From: Pseudomonas sp. GM48
Lineage (GTDB): Bacteria > Pseudomonadota > Gammaproteobacteria > Pseudomonadales > Pseudomonadaceae
Assembly: GCF_000282335.1 (NCBI RefSeq)
Contig: NZ_AKJM01000042.1
Coordinates: 1 to 42,808, forward strand
Direction of reading: 5' to 3'
Length of the DNA stretch: 42,808 bases
This document shows positions 34,945 through 42,808 of this stretch, in pieces. Every line of letters begins with the position of its first letter. The first letter of the stretch is position 1. Under the pieces are notes generated by a model. It saw nothing but the letters and a program-made list of their open reading frames with translations. It had not been told where the DNA came from and searched no databases. The position numbers were made by a program, and so were the translations under genes.

Positions 34945-35132
34945 GCGTCTGCACGTTTGATTGCTGTTTTTAAGCAGATGCCGGGCCGATTGGCTCGACA
35001 GTTTTTCGAGGAAAGTGGTTAGCGAAGCCGGTAAGAGGCTTTTCGCTTCGTTGCTCATGCGCGAAGCAATCATTTTCTGCTTCACTCAAGGCTCGGCCGA
35101 GGGCTGGCCGCCCGGATAAAGGGGAAGGCGTA
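34945..35132 (+). other. Leader region upstream of hisZ
   Basis: No gene is visible in these 188 bases. Two small hairpins can form, one from GAAGC...GCTTC near 35025-35050 and one from GAAGCA...TGCTTC near 35063-35083. A hisZ promoter should lie here but no clear -35/-10 pair stands out. Confidence 0.4.
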
Positions 35133-36320
35133 ATGGCAACGGTAGACCGCTGGCTTCTGCCAGATGGCATCGAAGAAGTACTGCCACCTGAAGCGGCGCG
35201 TATTGAAGTCGCGCGTCGTCAGGTGTTGGATCTGTTCCAGAGCTGGGGTTACGAGTTTGTCGTGACTCCCCATATCGAGTACCTGGAATCCCTGCTGACC
35301 GGCGCAGGCCAGGACCTGGATTTACGCACCTTCAAGGTCATCGACCCGCAATCGGGCCGGCAGATGGGTTTCCGTGCCGACATCACGCCGCAAGTGGCGC
35401 GCATCGATGCGCATACTCTGCGTCGCGAAGGTCCGAGCCGTCTGTGCTATGCCGGTAGCGTGCTGCATGCTCAGCCTCGCGCCTTGTCGTCCTCGCGCAG
35501 CCCGATCCAGTTGGGTGCCGAGTTGTACGGCGATGGCAGCCCGAGCAGCGACGTCGAAGTCATCAGCCTGATGCTGGCCATGCTGCAACTGGCCGATGTG
35601 CCGGATGTGCACATGGACCTCGGTCATGTCGGCATCTACCGTGGCCTGGCCCGCGCCGCCGGTTTGTCCGGTGAGGTCGAGCAGCAGTTGTTCGACGCAT
35701 TGCAACGCAAGGCCATCGATGAGGTCATTACCTTGACCGAGGGCTTGCCTGCCGATCTGTCGGGCATGCTGCGCGCGTTGGTCGATCTGTGTGGCGGCCG
35801 TGAAGTGCTGGCTGCGGCCCGCGAGCGTCTGGCCAAGGCGCCGGCACAGGTGACGGCGGCGCTGGATGACTTGCTGGCAATTGCCGAGCGGCTGTCCGTG
35901 CGTTTCCCTGAGCTGCCGTTGTATTTCGACCTGGGCGAGCTGCGCGGTTACCACTACCACACGGGTGTGGTGTTCGCCGTGTTCGTGCCGGGTGTTGGCC
36001 AGTCGATTGCCCAGGGCGGTCGTTACGACGATATCGGCGCCGACTTCGGTCGCGCCCGTCCGGCTACCGGCTTCTCCACCGATTTGAAAACCCTGGTGAC
36101 CCTGGGGCGTGCTGAGATCGAGCTACCGTCTGGCGGTATCTGGATGCCTGACAGTACGGATGCGGCACTCTGGCAGCAGGTTTGCCAGTTGCGCAGTGAG
36201 GGTCAGCGTGTCGTTCAGGCCTTGCCTGGACAACCTTTGGCCGCCGCCCGTGAAGCGGACTGCGACCGGCAATTGATTCAGCAGAACGGGCTTTGGCAAG
36301 TATCGCCACTGGCTTCTTGA
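35133..36320 (+). CDS. hisZ: ATP phosphoribosyltransferase regulatory subunit HisZ
   Basis: A 395-aa protein with the fold of histidyl-tRNA synthetase but without aminoacylation. It activates and regulates the short form of HisG, the first enzyme of histidine synthesis; hisG itself is not in the window. The N-terminal segment [18 protein letters not shown] matches class II synthetase motif regions, [12 protein letters not shown] near 74 is the conserved motif 2 block, and [21 protein letters not shown] near 291 is the family signature. GGAAGG lies 5 bases before the ATG. It is followed by purA after 54 bases, as in other pseudomonads. Confidence 0.96.
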   Translation: MATVDRWLLPDGIEEVLPPEAARIEVARRQVLDLFQSWGYEFVVTPHIEYLESLLTGAGQDLDLRTFKVIDPQSGRQMGFRADITPQVARIDAHTLRREGPSRLCYAGSVLHAQPRALSSSRSPIQLGAELYGDGSPSSDVEVISLMLAMLQLADVPDVHMDLGHVGIYRGLARAAGLSGEVEQQLFDALQRKAIDEVITLTEGLPADLSGMLRALVDLCGGREVLAAARERLAKAPAQVTAALDDLLAIAERLSVRFPELPLYFDLGELRGYHYHTGVVFAVFVPGVGQSIAQGGRYDDIGADFGRARPATGFSTDLKTLVTLGRAEIELPSGGIWMPDSTDAALWQQVCQLRSEGQRVVQALPGQPLAAAREADCDRQLIQQNGLWQVSPLAS

Positions 36321-37667
<1,347 letters not shown>

Positions 37668-37686
37668 TAAGTCGTTGATGTAAAAC

Positions 37687-37716
37687 ACAAAGGCTCCTTA
37701 ATCGGGGCCTTTGTCG
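37687..37716 (+). terminator. Terminator after purA
   Basis: ACAAAGGCTCC (37687-37697) and GGGGCCTTTGT (37704-37714) form a long stem with a six-base loop, followed by CGTTTAT. It lies 19 bases beyond the purA stop. Confidence 0.75.
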
Positions 37717-37731
37717 TTTATGTCTGCTGGA

Positions 37732-37747
37732 CGGCATGACCTTTGCT
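37732..37747 (+). promoter_or_regulatory. Sigma-54 (RpoN) promoter of the chemoreceptor gene
   Basis: CGGCATG-ACCT-TTGCT fits the -24/-12 consensus with GG at 37733-37734 and GC at 37745-37746, exactly ten bases apart. Only two positions differ from TGGCACG-N4-TTGCT. Transcription would start near 37758, about 60 bases before the ATG. Confidence 0.6.
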
Positions 37748-37816
37748 GTGAACATTAAAAAAGCATTGCTTCCGGCGTGCTATCAATTTAATGGCGCCAA
37801 AGCAGAGGGATTTCAG

Positions 37817-39751
37817 ATGTCGGCCGTTCTCTCATTGTTACAAAGCCGTTTGTTGCGGCCCGTGTTCGTTACCCTTGGTATCGCCCTTTTGGTGCAGGTG
37901 CTGGTGGCTGTTGCTCTGACCCGGAGCACGGTGACCGCGCTGGAAGCCGATCTGGGTATGCGTCTGGGCGCGGACAGTCAAAAGCTTTCCGCTGAGCTTG
38001 AACGGGCAGGGCGTGAAGTCACGTCCAGCCTGGACAACCTCTCTACCAGCACGCGTCAGCGCCTCACGGCCGGTTTGTCCTCGCGATTGAAGGAAGAGCA
38101 GGCGCAATTGCGTTCGACCCTGGAAAAGGACCTGAAGGACTCCGCCAGCGACATGGCGCAGCTTCTGGCTTCGGTCGCACCCCGTGCCATGTGGGACAAC
38201 GACGTTCCGACACTTTCCGAGTTCGCCCGCCGGGCCCAGCGCAATCCCAATGTACTGTTCGTGGTGTATGACGACGCTACCGGCCAGCACCTGACGCGCT
38301 ACCTCAACCGGGAAAACCCGATCAACAAGGCATTGCTGGAAAAAGGCCAGGGCGAGCGGGCACTCGACAAGGTACTGGATGCAGCGAAGAACGATCCTTC
38401 GGTGTTCTACGTCGAGGCCTCGATCAACCCCAATGGCGTGGAAATCGGCAAGGTCCTGATGGGGGTCTCGACCGCGTCGGTGGAGACCGATCTCGCGGCC
38501 CTGGACAAGCGCTTCTCGGCCTTGATCGCCAGCAGCGATCAACTGGTGGGCGACAGCCTGAAAGGCGCGGCGGCTGACAGCGCGGCGGCCATGCGCTCGC
38601 GCCTGCAGTCAGCGCAGTCCACGGCGGCGGAAATGAAAGCCAACACCACCGGCACCGTACAGGAAGCGGCTACGACATTGCGCTGGCGCATCGGTGTGTG
38701 TCTGGCGGTGGTGGGTTTCGGTGTCCTGCTGCTGTTGGCGGTGGTGCTCGGTCGCCGGGTGGTCAATCGCCTGAAAATGCTGATCGTCGCCATGGATGAC
38801 CTGGCGGCGGGCGAGGGCGATCTGACCAAGCGTGTGCAGATCAACAGCAAGGATGAAATCGGCGACATGGCCTCGGCGGTCAATCGCTTTGTGGATAAGT
38901 TGCAGCCGATCGTGCGCGAGGCGGGCGATGTAGCCCAGCGTACCGGTGTGGAAATTGGCGCCATGACCTTGCGCAACGCTGGCGCTGATGCGGCGGCGGG
39001 CATGCAGCGCGACGAGGTGGCGGAGAGTTTGCGTGCGCTGTCGCAAATGGCGGATGAGGCGCAGTCGGAAAGCCATGCCATGCAGGCGGCGCTGAAGCAG
39101 GTTGTGGACATTCGTCAGGCGACCGATGAAAACACCCGGACTTCGGCGAAAGTCGGCAGCCTGATCGAGGAGCTGGCGGGCCAGGTCAACACTGGTGCGC
39201 AAGTGATCGAGCGCCTGGCACAGCAAAGTGAGCAGATTGAGGTGGTGCTGACGGTGATTCATGGGATCGCCGAGCAGACCAACCTGCTGGCGCTGAACGC
39301 GGCTATCGAAGCGGCACGTGCCGGCGAGACCGGGCGTGGGTTTGCGGTGGTGGCCGATGAGGTGCGGGCGCTGGCGAGCAAGACGCAGAGCTCCACCGGC
39401 GATATTCAGGCGCATATCGTGGCGTTGCAGCAAGGTGCGCGTGAGGCGGTGGCGGCGATTGGTCAGGCCGGGCGCCAGGCCAGTGAGGGTTTGCTGGTGC
39501 TGCGTGACAGTGCGCGGTTGCAGCAGTCGGTGCAGGCATCCGTCGAGCAGGTACATGCGGCAATCGGTCTGGCCACCCAGGCCGCGGCGCATCAGGCTCA
39601 GGGCGCGCAGGCGGTGCGGGGCCGGGTCCAGACCATTCATGCCCAGGCCGAGAGGGCGGCGCAAGCTGTAGTGGAGACCACGGCCAGTGGCAAGGTGCTG
39701 GACAGTCTTGCGGCGCAGTTGAAGGCGAGCCTGGGGCAGTTCCGGGCTTGA
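37817..39751 (+). CDS. Methyl-accepting chemotaxis protein
   Basis: A 644-aa transmembrane receptor. The first helix is at about 15-38, then a large periplasmic sensor region (39-285) rich in long helices with a central segment (near 110-210: [34 protein letters not shown]) that could be a double-helix or Cache-like ligand domain. The second helix is at about 290-315, a HAMP domain follows (316-370), and the signalling tip [19 protein letters not shown] lies near 485-503. There is no C-terminal pentapeptide for CheR. ATG 37817 has GAGGGA 6 bases before it and lies downstream of the predicted transcript start; an in-frame start at 37736 would lie inside the sigma-54 element. The ligand cannot be told from sequence. 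Confidence 0.93.
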   Translation: MSAVLSLLQSRLLRPVFVTLGIALLVQVLVAVALTRSTVTALEADLGMRLGADSQKLSAELERAGREVTSSLDNLSTSTRQRLTAGLSSRLKEEQAQLRSTLEKDLKDSASDMAQLLASVAPRAMWDNDVPTLSEFARRAQRNPNVLFVVYDDATGQHLTRYLNRENPINKALLEKGQGERALDKVLDAAKNDPSVFYVEASINPNGVEIGKVLMGVSTASVETDLAALDKRFSALIASSDQLVGDSLKGAAADSAAAMRSRLQSAQSTAAEMKANTTGTVQEAATTLRWRIGVCLAVVGFGVLLLLAVVLGRRVVNRLKMLIVAMDDLAAGEGDLTKRVQINSKDEIGDMASAVNRFVDKLQPIVREAGDVAQRTGVEIGAMTLRNAGADAAAGMQRDEVAESLRALSQMADEAQSESHAMQAALKQVVDIRQATDENTRTSAKVGSLIEELAGQVNTGAQVIERLAQQSEQIEVVLTVIHGIAEQTNLLALNAAIEAARAGETGRGFAVVADEVRALASKTQSSTGDIQAHIVALQQGAREAVAAIGQAGRQASEGLLVLRDSARLQQSVQASVEQVHAAIGLATQAAAHQAQGAQAVRGRVQTIHAQAERAAQAVVETTASGKVLDSLAAQLKASLGQFRA

Positions 39752-39772
39752 CGGGTTGCCTGGCCTGGCCCC

Positions 39773-39865
39773 TTCGCGAGCAAGCCCGCTCCCACATTTC
39801 ATCTCTGCTGTTCACAAATAGTGAGTTCACAGCAGATCTGGTGTGGGAGCGGGCTTGCTCGCGAA
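39773..39865. repeat. REPIN, GTGGGAGCGGGCTTGCTC family
   Basis: Arms TTCGCGAGCAAGCCCGCTCC... (39773-39797) and their complement (39842-39865) face each other. An inner pair, TCTGCTGT and ACAGCAGA, extends the stem. It fills the gap between the convergent chemoreceptor and permease genes and is the second copy of the family at 2970. Confidence 0.9.
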
Positions 39866-39872
39866 TACGGTC

Positions 39873-41438
39873 TCAACGGCTCAGATACATCCGGGTCGTA
39901 AGCAGATAGACCGGCAACCCCGACACCAATATCAACAACGCCGCATAAGGCGCTGCCGCCGCAAATTCAACATTCGCGGTATGCGCCCAGACTTCCGTTG
40001 CCAGGGTGTTCAACCCGGTGGGGCTCAACAGCAAGGTTGCCGTCAGTTCCTTCATCGCATCCAGGAATACCAGCGCAAAAGCCGCGCCCAGTGCCGGAAA
40101 AATTATCGGCAGTGTCACTCGGCAGAAAGCGCTGAATGATGATGCGCCCAGTGTACGAGCCGCTTCCTCGAGTTGCGGCGCTGCCTTGTTCAGGGCGGTG
40201 CGGATCGGCGCCTGGGCCAATGGCAGAAACAGCAGGGCATAGGCGATCAGCAACAACGCGGACGTCTGGTAAAGCATCGGCACGTAGTGCAGGGCGAAAT
40301 ACACCAGGGTCAGGGCAATGACCAGTCCCGGCAGGGCGTGCAGCAGATACGGCAAACGCTCGGCCCAGATCGCCAGTTGACCTTTGTAGCGTACGACCAG
40401 CAGTCCGACCGGCACCGCCAGGACCAGGCACAGCGCCGCGCCACCCAGCGACAGTGCGAGGGATGACAGCAGTGCCTCGCCGATTGCCACCACAGGGAAG
40501 GCGGCCGATGATCCCACCGCCAGCCAGTAGGCCAGCATACCGAGCGGAATCCCGCTGCCAATGATTGCCAGAAGCAGGCAATAAAGCTGTCCCGCCACTG
40601 CCCACGGTCCCAGTTGAACTTGCTCGGCATTGCGCGCCGCGCCTTGGCCAGTGCGCACATGTCGGCCTTTGCCGCGTACGCGCAACTCCAGCCACAGCAA
40701 CATCAGGCACAGCGCCAGCAGTACTGCTGAAAGCATGGCTGCGTTGGCGTTACTGAACTCCAGCTCGAACTGCTGATAAATCGCCGTGGTGAAGGTTTGC
40801 AGACCGATAATCGACAAGGCGCCGAACTCCACCAGCATGTGCAGCGCAATCAGCAATGAACCCGCCAGTAGCGAAGGCCAGAGCAGTGGCAGGGTGACGC
40901 GGAAAAACACGCCCCAGCGATTCTGCCCCAGCGTGCGGGCCGACTCTTCCAGGGACGGGTCGAGATTGCGCAAGGTCGCCGCCACGGGCAGAAAAATCAG
41001 CGGGTATTTGGACAGGCTCATCACCAGGATCGCCCCGCCGAGTCCTTCAAAGTGGGCGCTCAGCGAAACCCAGGTGAAGCTGCTGACAAACGCGGGCACG
41101 GCGAACGGCAGGCACAGAATCACCCCCCATAACCGCCGTCCGGAAAGATTGCTGCGTTCCAGTAGCCATGCCAGGGACAAGCCGATCACGCCGCAGGTGA
41201 CGGTTACGCCGAGCATCAGCGCGAGGGTGTTGCGCAGCAGGCCGAATACGTAGGGCCGCCACAGCAGGTGCAAGGCTTCGGCCCAGCCTGCTTGCCAAGC
41301 TTTGAGTCCGACATAGGCCAGCGGCAGGAAGCTGAGTACGACCAGCAGCAATACCGGCAACACCAACCCGATCGGCGGACGCTTGCGGCGGGACGAGTTG
41401 TTGCTGCGCAGGCGGGTGGCAGATAGCGATGCGCTCAT
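39873..41438 (-). CDS. Ferric iron ABC transporter, fused permease
   Basis: A 521-aa inner-membrane protein with about twelve helices, built from two homologous halves. Each half has an EAA loop that contacts the ATPase: EESARTLGQNRWGVFFRVTLP near 164 and EEAARTLGASSFSAFCRVTLP near 424. This is the FbpB/HitB/SfuB type. The ATG overlaps the stop of the binding-protein gene by one base, so both are made together. The family needs an ATPase subunit, but none follows: a REPIN and a convergent gene come next, so the ATPase must be encoded elsewhere. Confidence 0.9.
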   Translation of the reverse strand: MSASLSATRLRSNNSSRRKRPPIGLVLPVLLLVVLSFLPLAYVGLKAWQAGWAEALHLLWRPYVFGLLRNTLALMLGVTVTCGVIGLSLAWLLERSNLSGRRLWGVILCLPFAVPAFVSSFTWVSLSAHFEGLGGAILVMSLSKYPLIFLPVAATLRNLDPSLEESARTLGQNRWGVFFRVTLPLLWPSLLAGSLLIALHMLVEFGALSIIGLQTFTTAIYQQFELEFSNANAAMLSAVLLALCLMLLWLELRVRGKGRHVRTGQGAARNAEQVQLGPWAVAGQLYCLLLAIIGSGIPLGMLAYWLAVGSSAAFPVVAIGEALLSSLALSLGGAALCLVLAVPVGLLVVRYKGQLAIWAERLPYLLHALPGLVIALTLVYFALHYVPMLYQTSALLLIAYALLFLPLAQAPIRTALNKAAPQLEEAARTLGASSFSAFCRVTLPIIFPALGAAFALVFLDAMKELTATLLLSPTGLNTLATEVWAHTANVEFAAAAPYAALLILVSGLPVYLLTTRMYLSR

Positions 41439-42448
41439 CAGTTCAGGCCAACGTCACGTTCCAGATCCAGGGCTTCTTCGGCATTGCCCAGGTCGGCTGG
41501 CGTGACTTTCGGTGCTTGCAGTTCGCTGAATGGCTTGAGTCCGCGATCAGATTCCATGTCTTTGTGCAGAGGGTATTCGGCGGTGGTCTGGGTGATCACG
41601 CGCTGGCCTTCCTCGCTGGCCATATAGGCGAGCAATTGCTGGGCTTCTTTGGGGTGTTTGCTGGATTTGAGTACCGCTGCGCTGGACACGGTGATGAGTC
41701 CGCCGACATCGCCGCCGGTGAAGTAATGCAGTTTCGAATCGAGCTGACCTTTTTCACGCTGCAGGGCGAACCAGTAGTAGTTGTTGACCAGTACGGTGGC
41801 GACTTCGCCATTTTCCACTGCTTTCAATGCAACCATGTTGTTGCTGTAGGTCTTGCCGAATGCACGTAGCCCGGTCAGCCATTCTTCGGCGGCGTCCATA
41901 CCGTGCACTTTGATGATCGCGACGGCTTGTTCCTGGAAGGCGCCGCTGGTGGGTACGAAACCGACTTTGCCCTGCCATTTTGGGTTGGAGAACTCCATCA
42001 CCGAGGTCGGCAAGTCTTTTTCATCGATCAGCTTGGGGTTGAAGGCGACGACGCGCACCCTGGCAGTCACGCCAATCCAGGTGCCATTGGCGGCGACGTA
42101 CTCCTTGGGCAGGACGGCCAGCGTTGCGTCATCCGTCTTGGCCAGCAGGCCTTGTTCGCCGAGTTTGTTCAGTGGCGGCGATTCTTCGGTGTAGATCACG
42201 TCGGCGGGGGAGCGATCGCCTTCTTCGACGACCTGGCTGGCGAGCTGGTTGCTGCTGCCTTTGCGCACATTGACGTGGATGCCTGTCTTGGCTTCGAAGG
42301 CTTTGGCGACCGCGTCGCCGACTTCTTTGTGCTGGCCGTTGTAGAGGGTCAGGGCAGCCGGATCGGCGGCTTGGGTGAGGGGGGAGGCGAGTGTCAGGCC
42401 GAGCAGGGTGATCGTCAGGCCGCGGCGCAGGGTATTTCGATACATCAT
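41438..42448 (-). CDS. Ferric iron ABC transporter, periplasmic binding protein
   Basis: A 336-aa protein with a signal peptide (cleavage expected after about residue 27, LTQA-ADP). Iron ligands of the FbpA/HitA family are all visible: His40 in YNGQH, Glu88 in YTEES and the adjacent tyrosines Tyr224-Tyr225 in NNYYWF. It captures ferric ions in the periplasm and passes them to the permease. The start has GAGGAA 9 bases before the ATG at 42448; a second ATG follows at once. A Fur-like site lies upstream, in line with iron-repressed expression. It is the first gene of a two-gene operon. Confidence 0.94.
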   Translation of the reverse strand: MMYRNTLRRGLTITLLGLTLASPLTQAADPAALTLYNGQHKEVGDAVAKAFEAKTGIHVNVRKGSSNQLASQVVEEGDRSPADVIYTEESPPLNKLGEQGLLAKTDDATLAVLPKEYVAANGTWIGVTARVRVVAFNPKLIDEKDLPTSVMEFSNPKWQGKVGFVPTSGAFQEQAVAIIKVHGMDAAEEWLTGLRAFGKTYSNNMVALKAVENGEVATVLVNNYYWFALQREKGQLDSKLHYFTGGDVGGLITVSSAAVLKSSKHPKEAQQLLAYMASEEGQRVITQTTAEYPLHKDMESDRGLKPFSELQAPKVTPADLGNAEEALDLERDVGLN

Positions 42449-42488
42449 TCGCAGGGTTCCTCACTGTCGCATTGCAAAAACTTGCAAC

Positions 42489-42516
42489 AATGATAAACGA
42501 TATTCTTTCTCAAATG
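42489..42516 (-). promoter_or_regulatory. Fur-like box upstream of the iron importer
   Basis: On the minus strand the stretch CATTTGAGAAAGAATATCG followed by TTTATCATT resembles overlapping Fur hexamers (TGAGAA, AATATC, TTATCATT). It lies 41-68 bases before the binding-protein start, where a promoter would be. The match is good but not perfect. Confidence 0.45.
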
Positions 42517-42565
42517 CGCCTTGCGAGGCTGGCAGGGGTTTGCTAGAGCGTCCGACGTCATCGCT

Positions 42566-42698
42566 TGTAGCAGCTGGCGAAGCCTGCGTTCGGCTGCGCA
42601 GCAGTCGCTAATCCTGAGTACCAGGTCATCCTGACACACCGCATCGCCTGATTTTACGACTGCTGCGCAGCCGAACGCAGGCTTCGCCAGCTGCTACA
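42566..42698. repeat. Perfect 42-bp inverted repeat (REP-type)
   Basis: Arms 42566-42607 and 42657-42698 are exact complements over 42 bases, starting TGTAGCAGCTGGCGAAGCCT, with a 49-base unrelated spacer. The half element at 1-36 belongs to the same family. With the Fur-like box before it and the terminator after it, this accounts for the 341-base gap 42449-42789; I see no gene in it. Confidence 0.9.
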
Positions 42699-42732
42699 GG
42701 GAATGTGTTGATTTTTTGAAAGCCGGAAACGC

Positions 42733-42754
42733 AAAAACCCGCTTTCGCGGGTTT
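42733..42754 (-). terminator. Terminator downstream of the tRNA gene
   Basis: AAACCCGC (42735-42742) and GCGGGTTT (42747-42754) form an 8-bp stem with a TTTC loop. On the minus strand it is followed by TTTTTGC. It lies about 35 bases past the tRNA 3' end. Confidence 0.8.
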
Positions 42755-42789
42755 CTGTGAAACTCAAGGCCGTAACCTTGAATTTGAAT

Positions 42790-42808
42790 TGGTGCCCAGA
42801 AGAAGACT
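42790..42808 (-). tRNA. 3' end of a tRNA gene (probably Leu), cut by the window edge
   Basis: The complement reads AGTCTTCTTCTGGGCACCA: an encoded CCA, a discriminator A, the acceptor strand TCTGGGC, the T-stem strand CTTCT and the end of a T-loop (AGT). An acceptor that would begin GCCCAGA and a T-loop ending AGT fit leucine tRNAs best; Phe shares the acceptor but normally has a different T-loop end. The anticodon is outside the window. Confidence 0.6.

Noticed and set aside
42566..42698. The 42-bp inverted repeat as ends of an insertion sequence
   Set aside because: Only 49 non-coding bases lie between the arms, so there is no transposase; related arm at 1-36 fits a REP family instead.
42790..42808. 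Start of a tRNA gene on the plus strand
   Set aside because: The plus strand begins TGGTGCCC, the complement of an encoded CCA end; the terminator orientation also supports a minus-strand gene.

Overview
This window is chromosome from a member of the Pseudomonas fluorescens group. The evidence is the gene order (ytjB/serB, psd, rhdA, HDOD, motAB, rsgA, orn, queG, nnr, tsaE, amiB, mutL, miaA, hfq, hflX, hflK, hflC, hisZ, purA), which I recall as the conserved order in Pseudomonas. Supporting this are a MutL that carries its own endonuclease motif, high-GC codon use, and several families of paired inverted REP sequences (REPINs) typical of this group. No database was searched; all assignments come from reading motifs, starts and context.

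Layout. 1-8434 is core: a YtjB-type membrane protein divergent from serB; then psd, rhdA and an HDOD gene in a minus-strand run; then motA-motB behind a good match to a sigma-28 (FliA) promoter. 8474-10494 is accessory: a REPIN, a terminator and a compact minus-strand operon encoding a ThsB-like TIR protein, a caspase-like protease and a second TIR protein. This is a Thoeris-like anti-phage cassette placed between motB and rsgA. 10694-13218 returns to core genes (rsgA, orn) plus a TRIC-family channel gene. 13325-23609 is a second accessory block: a 1338-aa leucine-rich-repeat toxin-like protein, a 335-aa orphan protein and a 1577-aa RHS protein with a short C-terminal tip that looks RelE/ParE-like. 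It lies between the TRIC gene and queG, with an A/T-rich, G/T-skewed gap at 17342-17729.

23624-37667 is dense core sequence. queG is divergent from a tightly coupled nnr-tsaE-amiB-mutL-miaA run, followed by hfq-hflX-hflK-hflC, a terminator, then hisZ and purA. These genes serve tRNA modification (queG, tsaE, miaA), metabolite repair (nnr), cell separation (amiB), mismatch repair (mutL), RNA regulation (hfq), ribosome rescue (hflX) and control of the FtsH protease (hflKC). 37687-42808 holds a chemoreceptor gene behind a sigma-54 type promoter, a REPIN, a two-gene ferric-iron ABC importer without its ATPase, a Fur-like site, a perfect 42-bp inverted repeat and the 3' end of a tRNA gene cut off by the window edge.

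The most interesting part is the TIR-caspase-TIR operon at 8634-10494. Its parts resemble caspase-type Thoeris systems as I recall them, but the second TIR gene is not explained by the simple two-gene design. Next are the toxin block, where the RHS tip has no adjacent immunity gene, and the two alternative-sigma promoters.
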